Shown: positions 1 through 6,955, counted from the first letter of the stretch. The stretch is 10,786 bases of DNA from JANXQG01 sp037147235 (GCA_037147235.1 JBAWVO010000224.1:1-10786); one strand, 5' to 3'. The notes: generated from the sequence alone by a model not told the origin. A program made the numbers and translations.

Positions 1-147
1 GGATGAGGTCTTGCGGAATTCCGATCCCAGCGATAAATCGCTGGGCTATTCTCACGCGCCCCTCCGGGGCAAAATGCCTCGCCCTCGTAAACAAATCTCG
101 CCCGACCACCCTAGCACGCCAATCCCAACTTTGCATCGCCCCACCCC
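1..147. repeat. Structured interspersed repeat, left copy (cut by window edge)
   Basis: This segment returns in inverted orientation at 10424-10570. The first 120 bases align without gaps and differ at only seven positions; a single-base indel follows near 121-128, and similarity fades after about 147. The element contains three palindromes: CGGAATTCCG (14-23), CCCAGCGATAAATCGCTGGG (26-45) and GCCCCTCCGGGGC (58-70). All three are kept in the other copy. Short palindrome-rich repeats of this kind are dispersed in planctomycete genomes, which is background knowledge; the copy number here cannot be judged from one window. The element is open in one frame and yields a hypothetical peptide starting MRSCGIPIPAINRWAI. 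I regard that peptide as a by-product of the repeat, not a gene. Confidence 0.85.
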
Positions 148-160
148 ACTCCCTCTTCCC

Positions 161-203
161 AAAAGCAAACCGAAGGTCTCCCGTTGAATGGGAGACCTTC
201 GGT
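161..203 (-). terminator. Intrinsic terminator of the Cys-rich secreted protein gene
   Basis: A perfect 14-bp inverted repeat (169-182 and 190-203, arm ACCGAAGGTCTCCC) surrounds a 7-base loop. Read on the minus strand, the stem is followed by TTTGCTTTT (168-160). It sits about 50 bp past the stop codon of the minus-strand gene 254-1603, where a Rho-independent terminator is expected. On the plus strand no T tract follows the stem, so it should act in one direction only. Confidence 0.85.
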
Positions 204-253
204 CGGCGGCATGGCTCGGTCAGAGACCGGCCACAACAAGTCTCATATTAGAG

Positions 254-1603
254 CTATTTGTCCGTCTTGCTGCCCTTGGAGCAGTGTTCGCACTTAGGAC
301 AATCGCACGGCTCGCCAGCCTTGCACTTGGGGCAGTCCTTGCAGTCTGGGCAAGTACACTTCGACTTGCCCTCGGCCTTGACCATACCCTTGCACTTAGG
401 ACACTTGCAGTCGGCGGGGCATTTTCCGGTCTTACCCTCAGCCTTGCCCTTGCACTTTGGGCACTTTCCGCAACTGGTCGGACATTTTCCAGCCTGAGCT
501 TCGGCCTTGCCCTTGCACTTTGGACACTTGCAGTCGGCGGGGCATTTTCCGGCCTTATCCTCGGCCTTGCCCTTGCACTTTGGGCACTTGCAGCCTTCAG
601 GGCACTTGCCTGTCTTATCACCTTTGGCGAACGGACATCCGCCCTTGCCACCTTGCGTTAATGGGCATACGCCACCCTTCATAAAATGCTCCGCGGCCTT
701 CTTGGCGAGCTTCTCCGCCACGGTCCAAACATCGTCGGCCGAGGCATCCCAGCGGATCCGAACGGTACTCCCCTTGACCGTTGCTTGCAGGCCGTCAATA
801 AGCTTCATGACATCGGCATCGCCGGAAAACTTCAGGGAAACCATGGCCTGAAAGCCGTCGTTGATCGCCTTCACCTGGGACGCAGCCTCGCGACTCTTCA
901 TGACCAGCTTCGCGCGGTAGAACGACTGGCCGTCGTGCTCGCCCAGGGCGACGCGGAACGACTCGGCTTGCTTGAGAACGGGACATCGCGTCTCCGGCCG
1001 GATGGCGATCGCTCGGGCCAGGAGGATCGAGCCTGAATAGACGTGGCCGCCCAGCGGCGACTTCAGATCGGTAATGCCGGGCGACTTTCCGTCCAGCACA
1101 TCGATGGCTGCGGCGACCCCCTCCACACTGGCCGCAAAGACCAGCACATCGGGCTTGTAGAACGCACCGGCCGCGGTGTGGGTCTTCGGACCGCATTTCT
1201 GCGTCCAGGAGTGGATATCGATCTCGCCATGCTTGGCCACCTTGTGGTCGGTGGCATGTGCGGCCTTCTCCAGCAGGAGCTTCTGATTGACCTTGGCGAA
1301 GACGATGGCCACGCCATGGGTTTTGTCGGTGTCACGGCCGTACAAGGTCATGCCGTGAAGATCCTTGCGGGGATCGACGCCGAACTTCTCGATAATCTTG
1401 TCGAAATGCTTGCCCGAGTCATTCTTTAGCAGCGGGCAGGTTTCAAAAGCCTTCTTGACGACCAGCGAATCGTGGACGGCGTCGACATCGACGTGAACGA
1501 CCCACTTGGCATCGGCCGCGACGTTCTTTGAATCGAACGGGGCGGCCTGCCCAACGGCGGCCAATAGCGCCAGGGCAGCAAAGGTGGAAGCAAACAGTTT
1601 CAT
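254..1603 (-). CDS. Secreted protein with lysine-rich CPxC/CPKC repeat tail, function unknown
   Basis: This 449-residue protein has a clear Sec signal peptide (residues 1-20, MKLFASTFAALALLAAVGQA), so it should be exported. Residues 30-305 form a mixed alpha/beta domain beginning ADAKWVVHVDVDAV. It resembles uncharacterised exported planctomycete proteins that start with a WVVHVD-type strand, but I cannot name the family. Residues 310-449 are a low-complexity tail with 27 cysteines in 140 residues, mostly in CPxxCKCPKCKGK units. Only three cysteines lie before the tail. The CxxC pairs suggest metal binding or disulfide cross-linking; this is inference. The ATG has a well-placed ribosome site (GAGGAG, six bases away). 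A TTGACA promoter lies about 70 bp upstream and a strong terminator follows, so the gene is probably monocistronic. Protein coding is well supported; the function is open. Confidence 0.9.
   Translation of the reverse strand: MKLFASTFAALALLAAVGQAAPFDSKNVAADAKWVVHVDVDAVHDSLVVKKAFETCPLLKNDSGKHFDKIIEKFGVDPRKDLHGMTLYGRDTDKTHGVAIVFAKVNQKLLLEKAAHATDHKVAKHGEIDIHSWTQKCGPKTHTAAGAFYKPDVLVFAASVEGVAAAIDVLDGKSPGITDLKSPLGGHVYSGSILLARAIAIRPETRCPVLKQAESFRVALGEHDGQSFYRAKLVMKSREAASQVKAINDGFQAMVSLKFSGDADVMKLIDGLQATVKGSTVRIRWDASADDVWTVAEKLAKKAAEHFMKGGVCPLTQGGKGGCPFAKGDKTGKCPEGCKCPKCKGKAEDKAGKCPADCKCPKCKGKAEAQAGKCPTSCGKCPKCKGKAEGKTGKCPADCKCPKCKGMVKAEGKSKCTCPDCKDCPKCKAGEPCDCPKCEHCSKGSKTDK
386..607 (-). repeat. Coding tandem repeat, four units of 20-21 residues rich in Cys/Lys
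   Basis: Within the tail of the secreted protein, residues 333-352, 353-372, 373-393 and 394-406 (the last partial) repeat the pattern KCPxxC(G)KCPKCKGKAExxxG. In DNA this is a period of about 60-63 bp that is also visible at the base level. The third unit has an extra Gly between the two Cys clusters. A more diverged Cys-rich segment (residues 413-444) continues towards the C terminus. Such a repeat can expand or contract by slippage, so length variation between strains is expected. Confidence 0.85.
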
Positions 1604-1648
1604 GGAGGACTCCTCATTCTAGGGGTAGGAATTGAACACACAACTCAA

Positions 1649-1677
1649 ATGGTATACACGATTTCGCGTGTTGTCAA
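1649..1677 (-). promoter_or_regulatory. Sigma70-like promoter for the Cys-rich secreted protein gene
   Basis: On the minus strand a perfect TTGACA (1677-1672) is followed after 17 bp by TACCAT (1654-1649), or after 15 bp by TATACC. Transcription would start near 1640, giving a leader of about 37 nt before the ATG at 1603. One copy of a 14-bp direct repeat covers the spacer, so regulator binding there could block the promoter. Confidence 0.55.
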
Positions 1678-1708
1678 CCAATAGGAAGTCCCTCTACACG
1701 ATTTCGCG
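1655..1708. repeat. Pair of 14-bp direct repeats at a promoter, candidate operator
   Basis: TACACGATTTCGCG occurs identically at 1655-1668 and 1695-1708, exactly 40 bp apart start to start, close to four helical turns. The promoter-proximal copy lies in the -10/-35 spacer; the distal copy lies about 17 bp upstream of the -35 box. The proximal copy is extended into a small dyad, ACACG-N6-CGTGT (1656-1671). An 8-bp palindrome AACCGGTT (1711-1718) follows the distal copy. The placement suggests cooperative regulator binding, but no regulator gene is in the window. Confidence 0.5.
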
Positions 1709-1756
1709 GCAACCGGTTACCCGATTTTTGCGGCTCTTCCGGTTTTTAGGTAATGC

Positions 1757-1903
1757 CGCTTCCTTCGAGGCTGGATCAACTACTTCGGCCTGGCCGATAC
1801 CAAAACGATCTTCAGCGAGCTGGACCAATGGATTCGGCGGCGGTTGCGGATGTGCTACTGGAAACAGTGGAAACGTCCGCGAACCCGTATCCGAAACCTT
1901 CGT
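1757..1903 (+). pseudogene. Remnant of a group II intron reverse transcriptase/maturase (C-terminal part)
   Basis: Frame 2 of the plus strand reads RFLRGWINYFGLADTKT and then a segment ending FSELDQWIRRRLRMCYWKQWKRPRTRIRN. This matches my memory of the maturase-specific (X) domain at the C terminus of bacterial group II intron-encoded proteins (typically RGWxNYF...LDEWIRRRLR...WKQWKRP). Only about 49 codons survive. A stop (TAA at 1751-1753) lies just upstream in frame, and no reverse transcriptase motifs, endonuclease domain or intron domain V/VI hairpins are seen around it. The fragment stays open past 1903 only because it runs into the antisense of a GC-rich gene. It lies between two minus-strand genes and is best read as a fossil of a deleted intron. 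Confidence 0.75.
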
Positions 1904-1951
1904 GGGTTTCGTGGTTCTGATCTTTCTGCTCTTCTCCCATTTTCCTTCCCA

Positions 1952-2998
1952 CTACTTTGGCGGCGGTGGCGGCTTCCGTGCGCTACTCCACGGATTGGCC
2001 GTCGGTGCAAACACCTTGTCGGCGGAACTCGGAATCGTGGGCGGTGGCGGCGGGGCCGGCAGTTGCGGAGCCTCGCTCACGGGAACCGCTACCGCCTCCC
2101 CGATGCGGTGTCGTCGTTCGTTGAATCGCACGAGGTTCGTACCCAGGCGAAGGATGTCGCCGTCTTTCAAAGGCGTCGGCCCGGCAAGCAGTTGACTGTT
2201 CAGACGCGTGCCCAACTTCGTGCGATTGTCTTCAACGGAATAGCTGCCGTCAGGCATGCGGCGAATGGTCAGGTACTCCGACTCCAGGTCTTTGTTCGCC
2301 GGGCCAAGGAAGGGCAGCGGCAGGTGATCGCCACGACCCAGGATGGTGACCGTCTGCGTGAGGTTCAACTGGCGGCCTGTGCGATAGCCATCGACCACGG
2401 TGAGCCAAGCGACGCGAAAGACAACGTGCGCAAGCCCAATGGCAGCGCCAATCAAAAGCCCCAACACGACAAAAGCCGCAGCCCGGCTCGACCGGCCCGA
2501 GGCGGTCAGTTCGAGGTTGTAAATCCAGTCAAAGAGCAGGCCACCGATGAATCCCCCCGTTGCGCCGCCGATCAAACCATTGCGGATCTTTCGGAAGGAT
2601 CGATCGTAAACGCCCTCGACCATACCGACTCCCAGGCCAAGGACCATCCAGCCGATCGCACGGGGTAGGCCGCAGTAGAACATCACCCCGCCGACCATCC
2701 CGCCGGCGATGCCGCCGAGGCAACCGCCTAAAAGCCCTGGCAGGGCGCGGCGAGCAAGCTGCCGCCAGCGGCCGTTGGCCATGCCGCCCAGCACGTTCAG
2801 CCCCAGGCCGATTGCCGCCCCGGTGGTTCCTGACGTAACCGCGATGACCAGGAATCCGAGCAGCACCACGACCGTGGTTGAAGTCGTTGCCGAATCGACG
2901 GCTGCAAAGGAGCGAGCGATCTCGGAAACACCCCAGCCCAGAAATGCGGCCCAGGCAGAGATCATTGCGCTATAGTAAACGAATCGAAGTAGGGACAT
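1952..2998 (-). CDS. Gly-rich multi-pass membrane protein with cytoplasmic-type FHA domain
   Basis: This is a 348-residue protein. The first 195 residues contain about six hydrophobic, very glycine-rich segments (roughly 5-24, 43-70, 87-110, 112-130, 141-160 and 174-194) with GGxxGG packing patterns. Residues 205-292 fit a forkhead-associated domain, the phosphothreonine-binding fold: VTILGRG near 217-223, SEYLTI (240-245), DGSYSVEDN (250-258), LGTRLN (262-267), LKDGDILRLG (277-286) and VRF (290-292). The usual S-x-x-H after the GR motif is altered (SEYL), so binding specificity is uncertain. The tail (302-348) is rich in Pro and Ala. The ATG lies 7 bp after the stop of the SQC-like gene and has no obvious Shine-Dalgarno of its own. 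Translational coupling in one operon is therefore likely. A role in relaying Ser/Thr-kinase signals at the membrane is inference. Confidence 0.85.
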   Translation of the reverse strand: MSLLRFVYYSAMISAWAAFLGWGVSEIARSFAAVDSATTSTTVVVLLGFLVIAVTSGTTGAAIGLGLNVLGGMANGRWRQLARRALPGLLGGCLGGIAGGMVGGVMFYCGLPRAIGWMVLGLGVGMVEGVYDRSFRKIRNGLIGGATGGFIGGLLFDWIYNLELTASGRSSRAAAFVVLGLLIGAAIGLAHVVFRVAWLTVVDGYRTGRQLNLTQTVTILGRGDHLPLPFLGPANKDLESEYLTIRRMPDGSYSVEDNRTKLGTRLNSQLLAGPTPLKDGDILRLGTNLVRFNERRHRIGEAVAVPVSEAPQLPAPPPPPTIPSSADKVFAPTANPWSSARKPPPPPK

Positions 2999-3005
2999 GG
3001 TACAC

Positions 3006-4406
3006 TCAGCGGGCGGATTCTGGATAAACTTTCGCGCGTTCGCTCCGGTAGCGATAATAAACTTCGAGGGTCAACACGGCCAGGGCCGTGCTGTAGACGC
3101 GGCCACCCTCGGGGCTCCAGAGGCCCAGCGGGTCCCAACTGCCGCGGCGGCAACCTTCGTCTTCATCACACTGGTGGTCAACGAGCGTATCGCGAACGAC
3201 GTCGTTCCAACGCTTCCACGGCGGTCCGCCCGCCTGGAACATGGCCAGAGTCCCATTATAGAATGTATAAAAGTCGCCCGGCGATGCTGCGAATCGCTTT
3301 TTCTTCGGCTGTTTGCGGCCATGCTTGAACGAGGATTCCGCCTCGCTGGCCAGGTATTTGGCCCCGCTGACGATCAGCGGCGAGTCGGGCTGTTCGAGAA
3401 TGAACTGATGCACCAACATGCCGATCGCGGTTGGAGCGTCGCTGGGCAGATTGTGGCCCGGCTGGTAGAACGTCCGGCCCGAGGCTTTGTCTTCGCATCT
3501 CTTGAAGAAGCCTTCCATCCGGGTAATGCACTCCTCATTGACTTCACTGATTCCGGCCCGGCGGGCGGCCTTCAGGGCCAGAACCTGCCAGCCGGAGACG
3601 GAAACATCGCTTGCCCCATCGCGATCTTCCGTGTAGCGCCAGCCACCGTCTTGATGCTGGGTATAGTGGATGAACTGCACGGCCTTATGAGTTGCTTGGC
3701 AAAAGCGGTCGTCCGGCTCGCGCTGGAGCGACGCGGCCATTTCGCAAGCGTCTGCCAGGGCAAATGCGGCAATGCCGTGCTCGTACATATTGCATATACC
3801 CGAGCCATGGTCGCGGTCGAGCAAACATCCATCAGGCCGCTGGTGAGCCGCCAGCCAATCCAGCCCATGGTGGACACATTCGGAATACTCGGCGTTGTTG
3901 AAATCGTAGTGACCACCGGCCTGGAAGGCCAGCACGGCCAGCCCGGTCAACGCGATGCGGTGTTCTCTGCCGCCGGCGGGGCAGGCGTCGCCTTTCTTGC
4001 AGCGGCCATCGGGCCAGGCGTGCAGCGAGTCAGGCCCCCAGTGGCCGTCAACTGATTGGTGCCGGGCGAGCCAATCCAGTCCGCGGCGCACGGCCGCTTC
4101 CGATTCCGCGGTTCCACCATAGGTCCCGATCCACTCCTGCCGTTGCGGATTCTGTCGCAATTCGGCAATCGGCACATGCAGCGGATCGAAGAGGAACCGC
4201 GCGGAGCTTGTGTTGTGGGCGTACAGCGCATCTCGGCCGGGTGAGCGACGATCGGTAACAAAGACGATCCCCAACGTCAATAAGAGCAGCAGGGCGATGC
4301 TGGCATCGGTCAAATGTTGCAGACGCCGCTGTCGGCGGTGATCCGACTCGGCCGATGGACCGCCCACAGGCACGACCGGCGGCAGACTGGATTGGGGAAG
4401 GGACAT
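3006..4406 (-). CDS. Membrane-anchored prenyltransferase/squalene-oxidase-repeat protein (alpha/alpha barrel)
   Basis: This 466-residue protein has one N-terminal membrane anchor (about 37-50, ALLLLLTLGIVFV) after a short basic leader. The large domain carries squalene-cyclase-type repeats: AxRRGLDWLARHQSxDGHWG (near 106-124), HGLDWLAAHQRPDG (180-193), QHQDGGWRY (250-258), then GSWDPLG (422-428) and a C-terminal GGRVYSTALAVLTLEVYYRY block. Planctomycetes carry many such proteins, often labelled squalene cyclase. I see no DxDD protonation motif, and the length is well below the roughly 630 residues of true squalene-hopene cyclases, so a hopanoid-forming activity is not supported. I chose ATG 4406 because AGGAG (4420-4416) lies nine bases ahead; the in-frame TTG at 4415 abuts that site and is unlikely. 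It follows recQ after 57 bp and is coupled to the FHA gene. Confidence 0.88.
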   Translation of the reverse strand: MSLPQSSLPPVVPVGGPSAESDHRRQRRLQHLTDASIALLLLLTLGIVFVTDRRSPGRDALYAHNTSSARFLFDPLHVPIAELRQNPQRQEWIGTYGGTAESEAAVRRGLDWLARHQSVDGHWGPDSLHAWPDGRCKKGDACPAGGREHRIALTGLAVLAFQAGGHYDFNNAEYSECVHHGLDWLAAHQRPDGCLLDRDHGSGICNMYEHGIAAFALADACEMAASLQREPDDRFCQATHKAVQFIHYTQHQDGGWRYTEDRDGASDVSVSGWQVLALKAARRAGISEVNEECITRMEGFFKRCEDKASGRTFYQPGHNLPSDAPTAIGMLVHQFILEQPDSPLIVSGAKYLASEAESSFKHGRKQPKKKRFAASPGDFYTFYNGTLAMFQAGGPPWKRWNDVVRDTLVDHQCDEDEGCRRGSWDPLGLWSPEGGRVYSTALAVLTLEVYYRYRSERAKVYPESAR

Positions 4407-4462
4407 GGAAATCAACTCCTGCGACGTGTTTTTTCTTTTTCGTTATTCACCTTTTCGTTCGC

Positions 4463-6664
4463 TCACAACGCGACGGGACGTGCATTCATTGCGGCGCGGA
4501 CGATGCGGAGTTTGCCGTAGTCGATAGTTCCGCCGAGTGCCTCGTGGATAGGCGAGAGGGCGGCCAAGCCGATGCGGTCGAAGGCGGCGGCGATTTGTTT
4601 TTGTTCGTCGGGCGGCACTAGGCGGTCGAGGTCAACGGGTTCTCCCTGCTCAATGGCATCGGCGATGTGGCCCAGAATCGTGCTGGGGATGACATTGCGA
4701 TCACGGGCGATTTGTTCGATGGGTTTCCCCGAACGAAATTGCCGCATGGATTCGCGAGCTGAATCGCCGATGCCGCGGCGCGACGGTGGCGGGGCGGATG
4801 GCGCGTCGTCTTCAAAAATTTGTTGCGTGTTGTCCTGCAAGTGCGCGGCGATTTCGGCGATGAAAGTTTCACCGAATTCGTGGAGCTTTTTCTCTCCCAC
4901 GCCGCTGATCCGAGTGAAGTCGCGTTCATTTTGCGGATAGATGCGCGCCATCTGTCGTAGCGACACGTCGGAGAATACGATGTAGGAGGGCACGCTGCGT
5001 TCATTTGCCAGCCGTTTGCGCAGTTCGCGCAAGCGAGCAAACAGCTTTTCGTCACAGAGGATTTCGCCGACGCGCGGAGCTTTTCGATCAGGCGCAGTCA
5101 CGGGGCGGGTGAGCGTGATTTGCGTTCGCGCCTTGAGCGCGGCAAGTCCGTCGTTTGTAAGTTCCACGGTACTGAAGTTTCCGGAAGTCTGCCGCAGAAA
5201 ACCGAGCCGGATCAGTTCGCGTCCAATGGCTGCCCATTCGGCGCGTGGGTGTTCGACGCCGATGTTGTAGGTGGAGAGTTGCGCATGACCCCACTTGCGG
5301 ATTTTTTCGGTGTCGGCGCCGGTCAGCACTTCGATGACGTGATTCGCGCCGGTGCCAAAACCGGATTTTTCGCGGATGCGATAGACGCAGGAAAGGAACT
5401 TTTGCGCGGACACGGAGCCGTCGAAGGTTTCACGCGGCGAGAGACAGTTGTCGCATGTGCCGCAGTTGCCGTGCGGAAAAGTTTCCGAGAAATAAGCGAG
5501 CAGTTCCGAGCGGCGGCATTCGCGGCTTTCCGCGTAGTGGACCATCTGCTGCAATTGCTCGCGGGCGAACTGCTGCTCCTGCTCGTCGGGCTTTTCCGCG
5601 ACGAACCGCATCTGCTTCACCACGTCGCCCGGACTGAAAAGCAGGACGCATTCGCCCGGCAGTCCGTCGCGGCCCGCTCGACCGGTTTCCTGATAATAGC
5701 CCTCGATGTTTTTCGGCAGGTCGTAGTGGACCACGAAACGGACGTTCGGTTTGTTGATGCCCATGCCGAAGGCGATGGTCGCGCACACGACGCGGATTTC
5801 GTCGCGCAGAAACGCCTCCTGATGGGTGGATCGCTGTTGCGCAGTCAGGCCCGCGTGATAAGGGTGTGATGGGACGCCATCCTCGTTCAGGTTTGCCGCC
5901 ACGCTTTCCGCGGACTTACGCGACTGGCAGTACACGATGCCGCCGTCCGCCGGTCGCGCGCGGAGAAAATCCAGCAACTGGTCGTAGGGTTTGTTCTTCG
6001 CGATGACGCGATACATCAGATTCGGTCGGTTGAAACTCGCGACATAACATTGCGGCGAGCGCAGCTTCAGATGCGTCACGATGTCCTCACGCACGCGCTG
6101 CGTCGCCGTCGCCGTTAGCGCCATGAACGGCACCGCCGGGAAAACGTCGCGGAGCATTGCAAGCTGGCGATACTCCGGCCGGAAATCGTGGCCCCATTCG
6201 CTGATGCAATGCGCCTCGTCCACCGCGATCAGCCGCACATTCCATTTCTGCAAATCCGACAGGAACCCCGAAAGCATCAGCCGCTCCGGCGCGACATAGA
6301 GCAGCCGGAACTCGCCGCCATGCAATCCGCGCAACCTCCGCCGCGACTCGTCGCTAGCGAGCGAGGAATTTAGGAACGTCGCCGGCACTCCGCCGGCATG
6401 AAGCGAGTCCACTTGGTCTTTCATCAGCGCAATCAGCGGCGACACGACGACCGTCAGCCCGTCGCGCGCGAGTGCCGGAAGCTGGAAGCAAAGCGATTTC
6501 CCGCCGCCCGTCGGCAGCAGCGCAAAAACATCCCGTCCCGCGAGCGAATCGCGGATGATTTCCTCCTGGAGCAACCGAAACGACGTGAAACCGAAATATT
6601 GTTTCAGCAGAGGCAACAGCGGTAGGTTCACGGGGGGGCATGGGGTCAGGCCGACGTTCGTCAT
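4463..6664 (-). CDS. recQ: ATP-dependent DNA helicase RecQ
   Basis: This is a 3'-5' DNA helicase of superfamily 2, used in recombination and replication-fork repair. From ATG 6664 it has 733 residues. The helicase core has the Q motif region FGFTSFRLLQ (24-33), Walker A PTGGGKS (51-57), DEAH (149-152), TATAT (184-188) and motif VI QETGRAGRDG (325-334). The RecQ zinc site is complete (C383, C401, C404, C407). A winged helix (about 415-515) and an HRDC domain (about 535-610) follow. After an acidic, Pro-rich linker there is an extra C-terminal helix-turn-helix-like domain (about 640-733, SGKPIEQIARDRNVIPSTIL). Open frame continues upstream to GTG 6790 or ATG 6781, but those 39-42 extra residues do not look like RecQ and would lie at or before the predicted transcription start. 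ATG 6664 has only a weak ribosome site (GGAAG), so the start is less certain than the function. Confidence 0.95.
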   Translation of the reverse strand: MTNVGLTPCPPVNLPLLPLLKQYFGFTSFRLLQEEIIRDSLAGRDVFALLPTGGGKSLCFQLPALARDGLTVVVSPLIALMKDQVDSLHAGGVPATFLNSSLASDESRRRLRGLHGGEFRLLYVAPERLMLSGFLSDLQKWNVRLIAVDEAHCISEWGHDFRPEYRQLAMLRDVFPAVPFMALTATATQRVREDIVTHLKLRSPQCYVASFNRPNLMYRVIAKNKPYDQLLDFLRARPADGGIVYCQSRKSAESVAANLNEDGVPSHPYHAGLTAQQRSTHQEAFLRDEIRVVCATIAFGMGINKPNVRFVVHYDLPKNIEGYYQETGRAGRDGLPGECVLLFSPGDVVKQMRFVAEKPDEQEQQFAREQLQQMVHYAESRECRRSELLAYFSETFPHGNCGTCDNCLSPRETFDGSVSAQKFLSCVYRIREKSGFGTGANHVIEVLTGADTEKIRKWGHAQLSTYNIGVEHPRAEWAAIGRELIRLGFLRQTSGNFSTVELTNDGLAALKARTQITLTRPVTAPDRKAPRVGEILCDEKLFARLRELRKRLANERSVPSYIVFSDVSLRQMARIYPQNERDFTRISGVGEKKLHEFGETFIAEIAAHLQDNTQQIFEDDAPSAPPPSRRGIGDSARESMRQFRSGKPIEQIARDRNVIPSTILGHIADAIEQGEPVDLDRLVPPDEQKQIAAAFDRIGLAALSPIHEALGGTIDYGKLRIVRAAMNARPVAL

Positions 6665-6779
6665 GAGCAGGGTGTTCTTCCAGAGTGGTAAGCGTGCCGT
6701 GGCTGCTTCGACGCGAGCTACCGCGGTCCGCCCCGATTCGGGTCCGGTGGTTTCGTGAACTTGGCTCAAAGGTGCCACC

Positions 6780-6809
6780 ATTCTTACCACCCGCCACGGA
6801 GCCTGTCAA
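6780..6809 (-). promoter_or_regulatory. Candidate recQ promoter
   Basis: On the minus strand TTGACA (6809-6804) is followed after 18 bp by AAGAAT (6785-6780; four of six bases match the consensus). Transcription would begin near 6773. This favours the recQ start at 6664 and leaves a leader of about 110 nt. The -35 box lies next to the 17-bp repeat array of the divergent gene, so the two directions may share control. Confidence 0.4.
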
Positions 6810-6815
6810 GTGTGT

Positions 6816-6866
6816 GGAACTTGTCGCGAGGGGGAACTTGTCAACCAAGGGAACTTGACACAGCCG
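6816..6866. repeat. Three direct repeats at 17-bp period, candidate operator array
   Basis: GGAACTTGTC starts at 6816 and 6833, and GGAACTTGAC starts at 6850, giving three cores at an exact 17-bp period. The sequences between the cores differ, so this is a conserved core with drifting linkers rather than a fresh slippage repeat. The third core includes the TTG of the GH2 -35 box. Inside the second unit CTTG-TCAAC-CAAG forms a small dyad (6837-6849). The location between divergent recQ and GH2 promoters suggests an operator; the binding protein is unknown. Confidence 0.6.
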
Positions 6867-6882
6867 GCGGCTCGGTCATAAT
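6855..6882 (+). promoter_or_regulatory. Sigma70-like promoter of the GH2 gene
   Basis: A perfect TTGACA (6855-6860) is followed after 16 bp by CATAAT (6877-6882; five of six bases match TATAAT). The start would be near 6889, leaving a leader of about 67 nt before ATG 6956. The leader carries the ribosome site AGAGGGG seven bases before the ATG. This is the best promoter match in the window. Confidence 0.65.
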
Positions 6883-6955
6883 CGGGTCAAACGTGTACGG
6901 GCGATTGAATCAAACCAACGAGTACTGGGAATTCCTGCATGAGAGGGGTGTTTGA

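Noticed and set aside
3..251. Hypothetical peptide starting MRSCGIPIPAINRWAI (also in 10383-10655, minus)
   Set aside because: It appears in both copies because the DNA repeat is conserved. Palindromes, not codons, explain the conservation.
188..661. Long plus-strand frame with Leu/Ala repeats (LALALWALA type)
   Set aside because: It is the antisense of the CPKC-coding repeats in 254-1603; its periodicity comes entirely from that gene. It has no ribosome site of note.
1892..1911. Hairpin CGAAACC/GGTTTCG as terminator of the FHA operon
   Set aside because: The stem is only 7 bp and no T tract follows on the minus strand.
2997..4055. 352-codon plus-strand open frame
   Set aside because: It is opposite the SQC-like gene, which has clear family motifs. 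The frame is open because of GC-rich codon bias and matches no family I know.
3006..4406. Squalene-hopene cyclase for hopanoid synthesis
   Set aside because: The protein is too short, has a membrane anchor and no visible DxDD motif, and lacks neighbouring hopanoid genes. Only the repeat fold is shared.
4413..4415. TTG start for the SQC-like gene
   Set aside because: It directly touches the AGGAG site, leaving no spacing. ATG at 4406 has a nine-base spacing.
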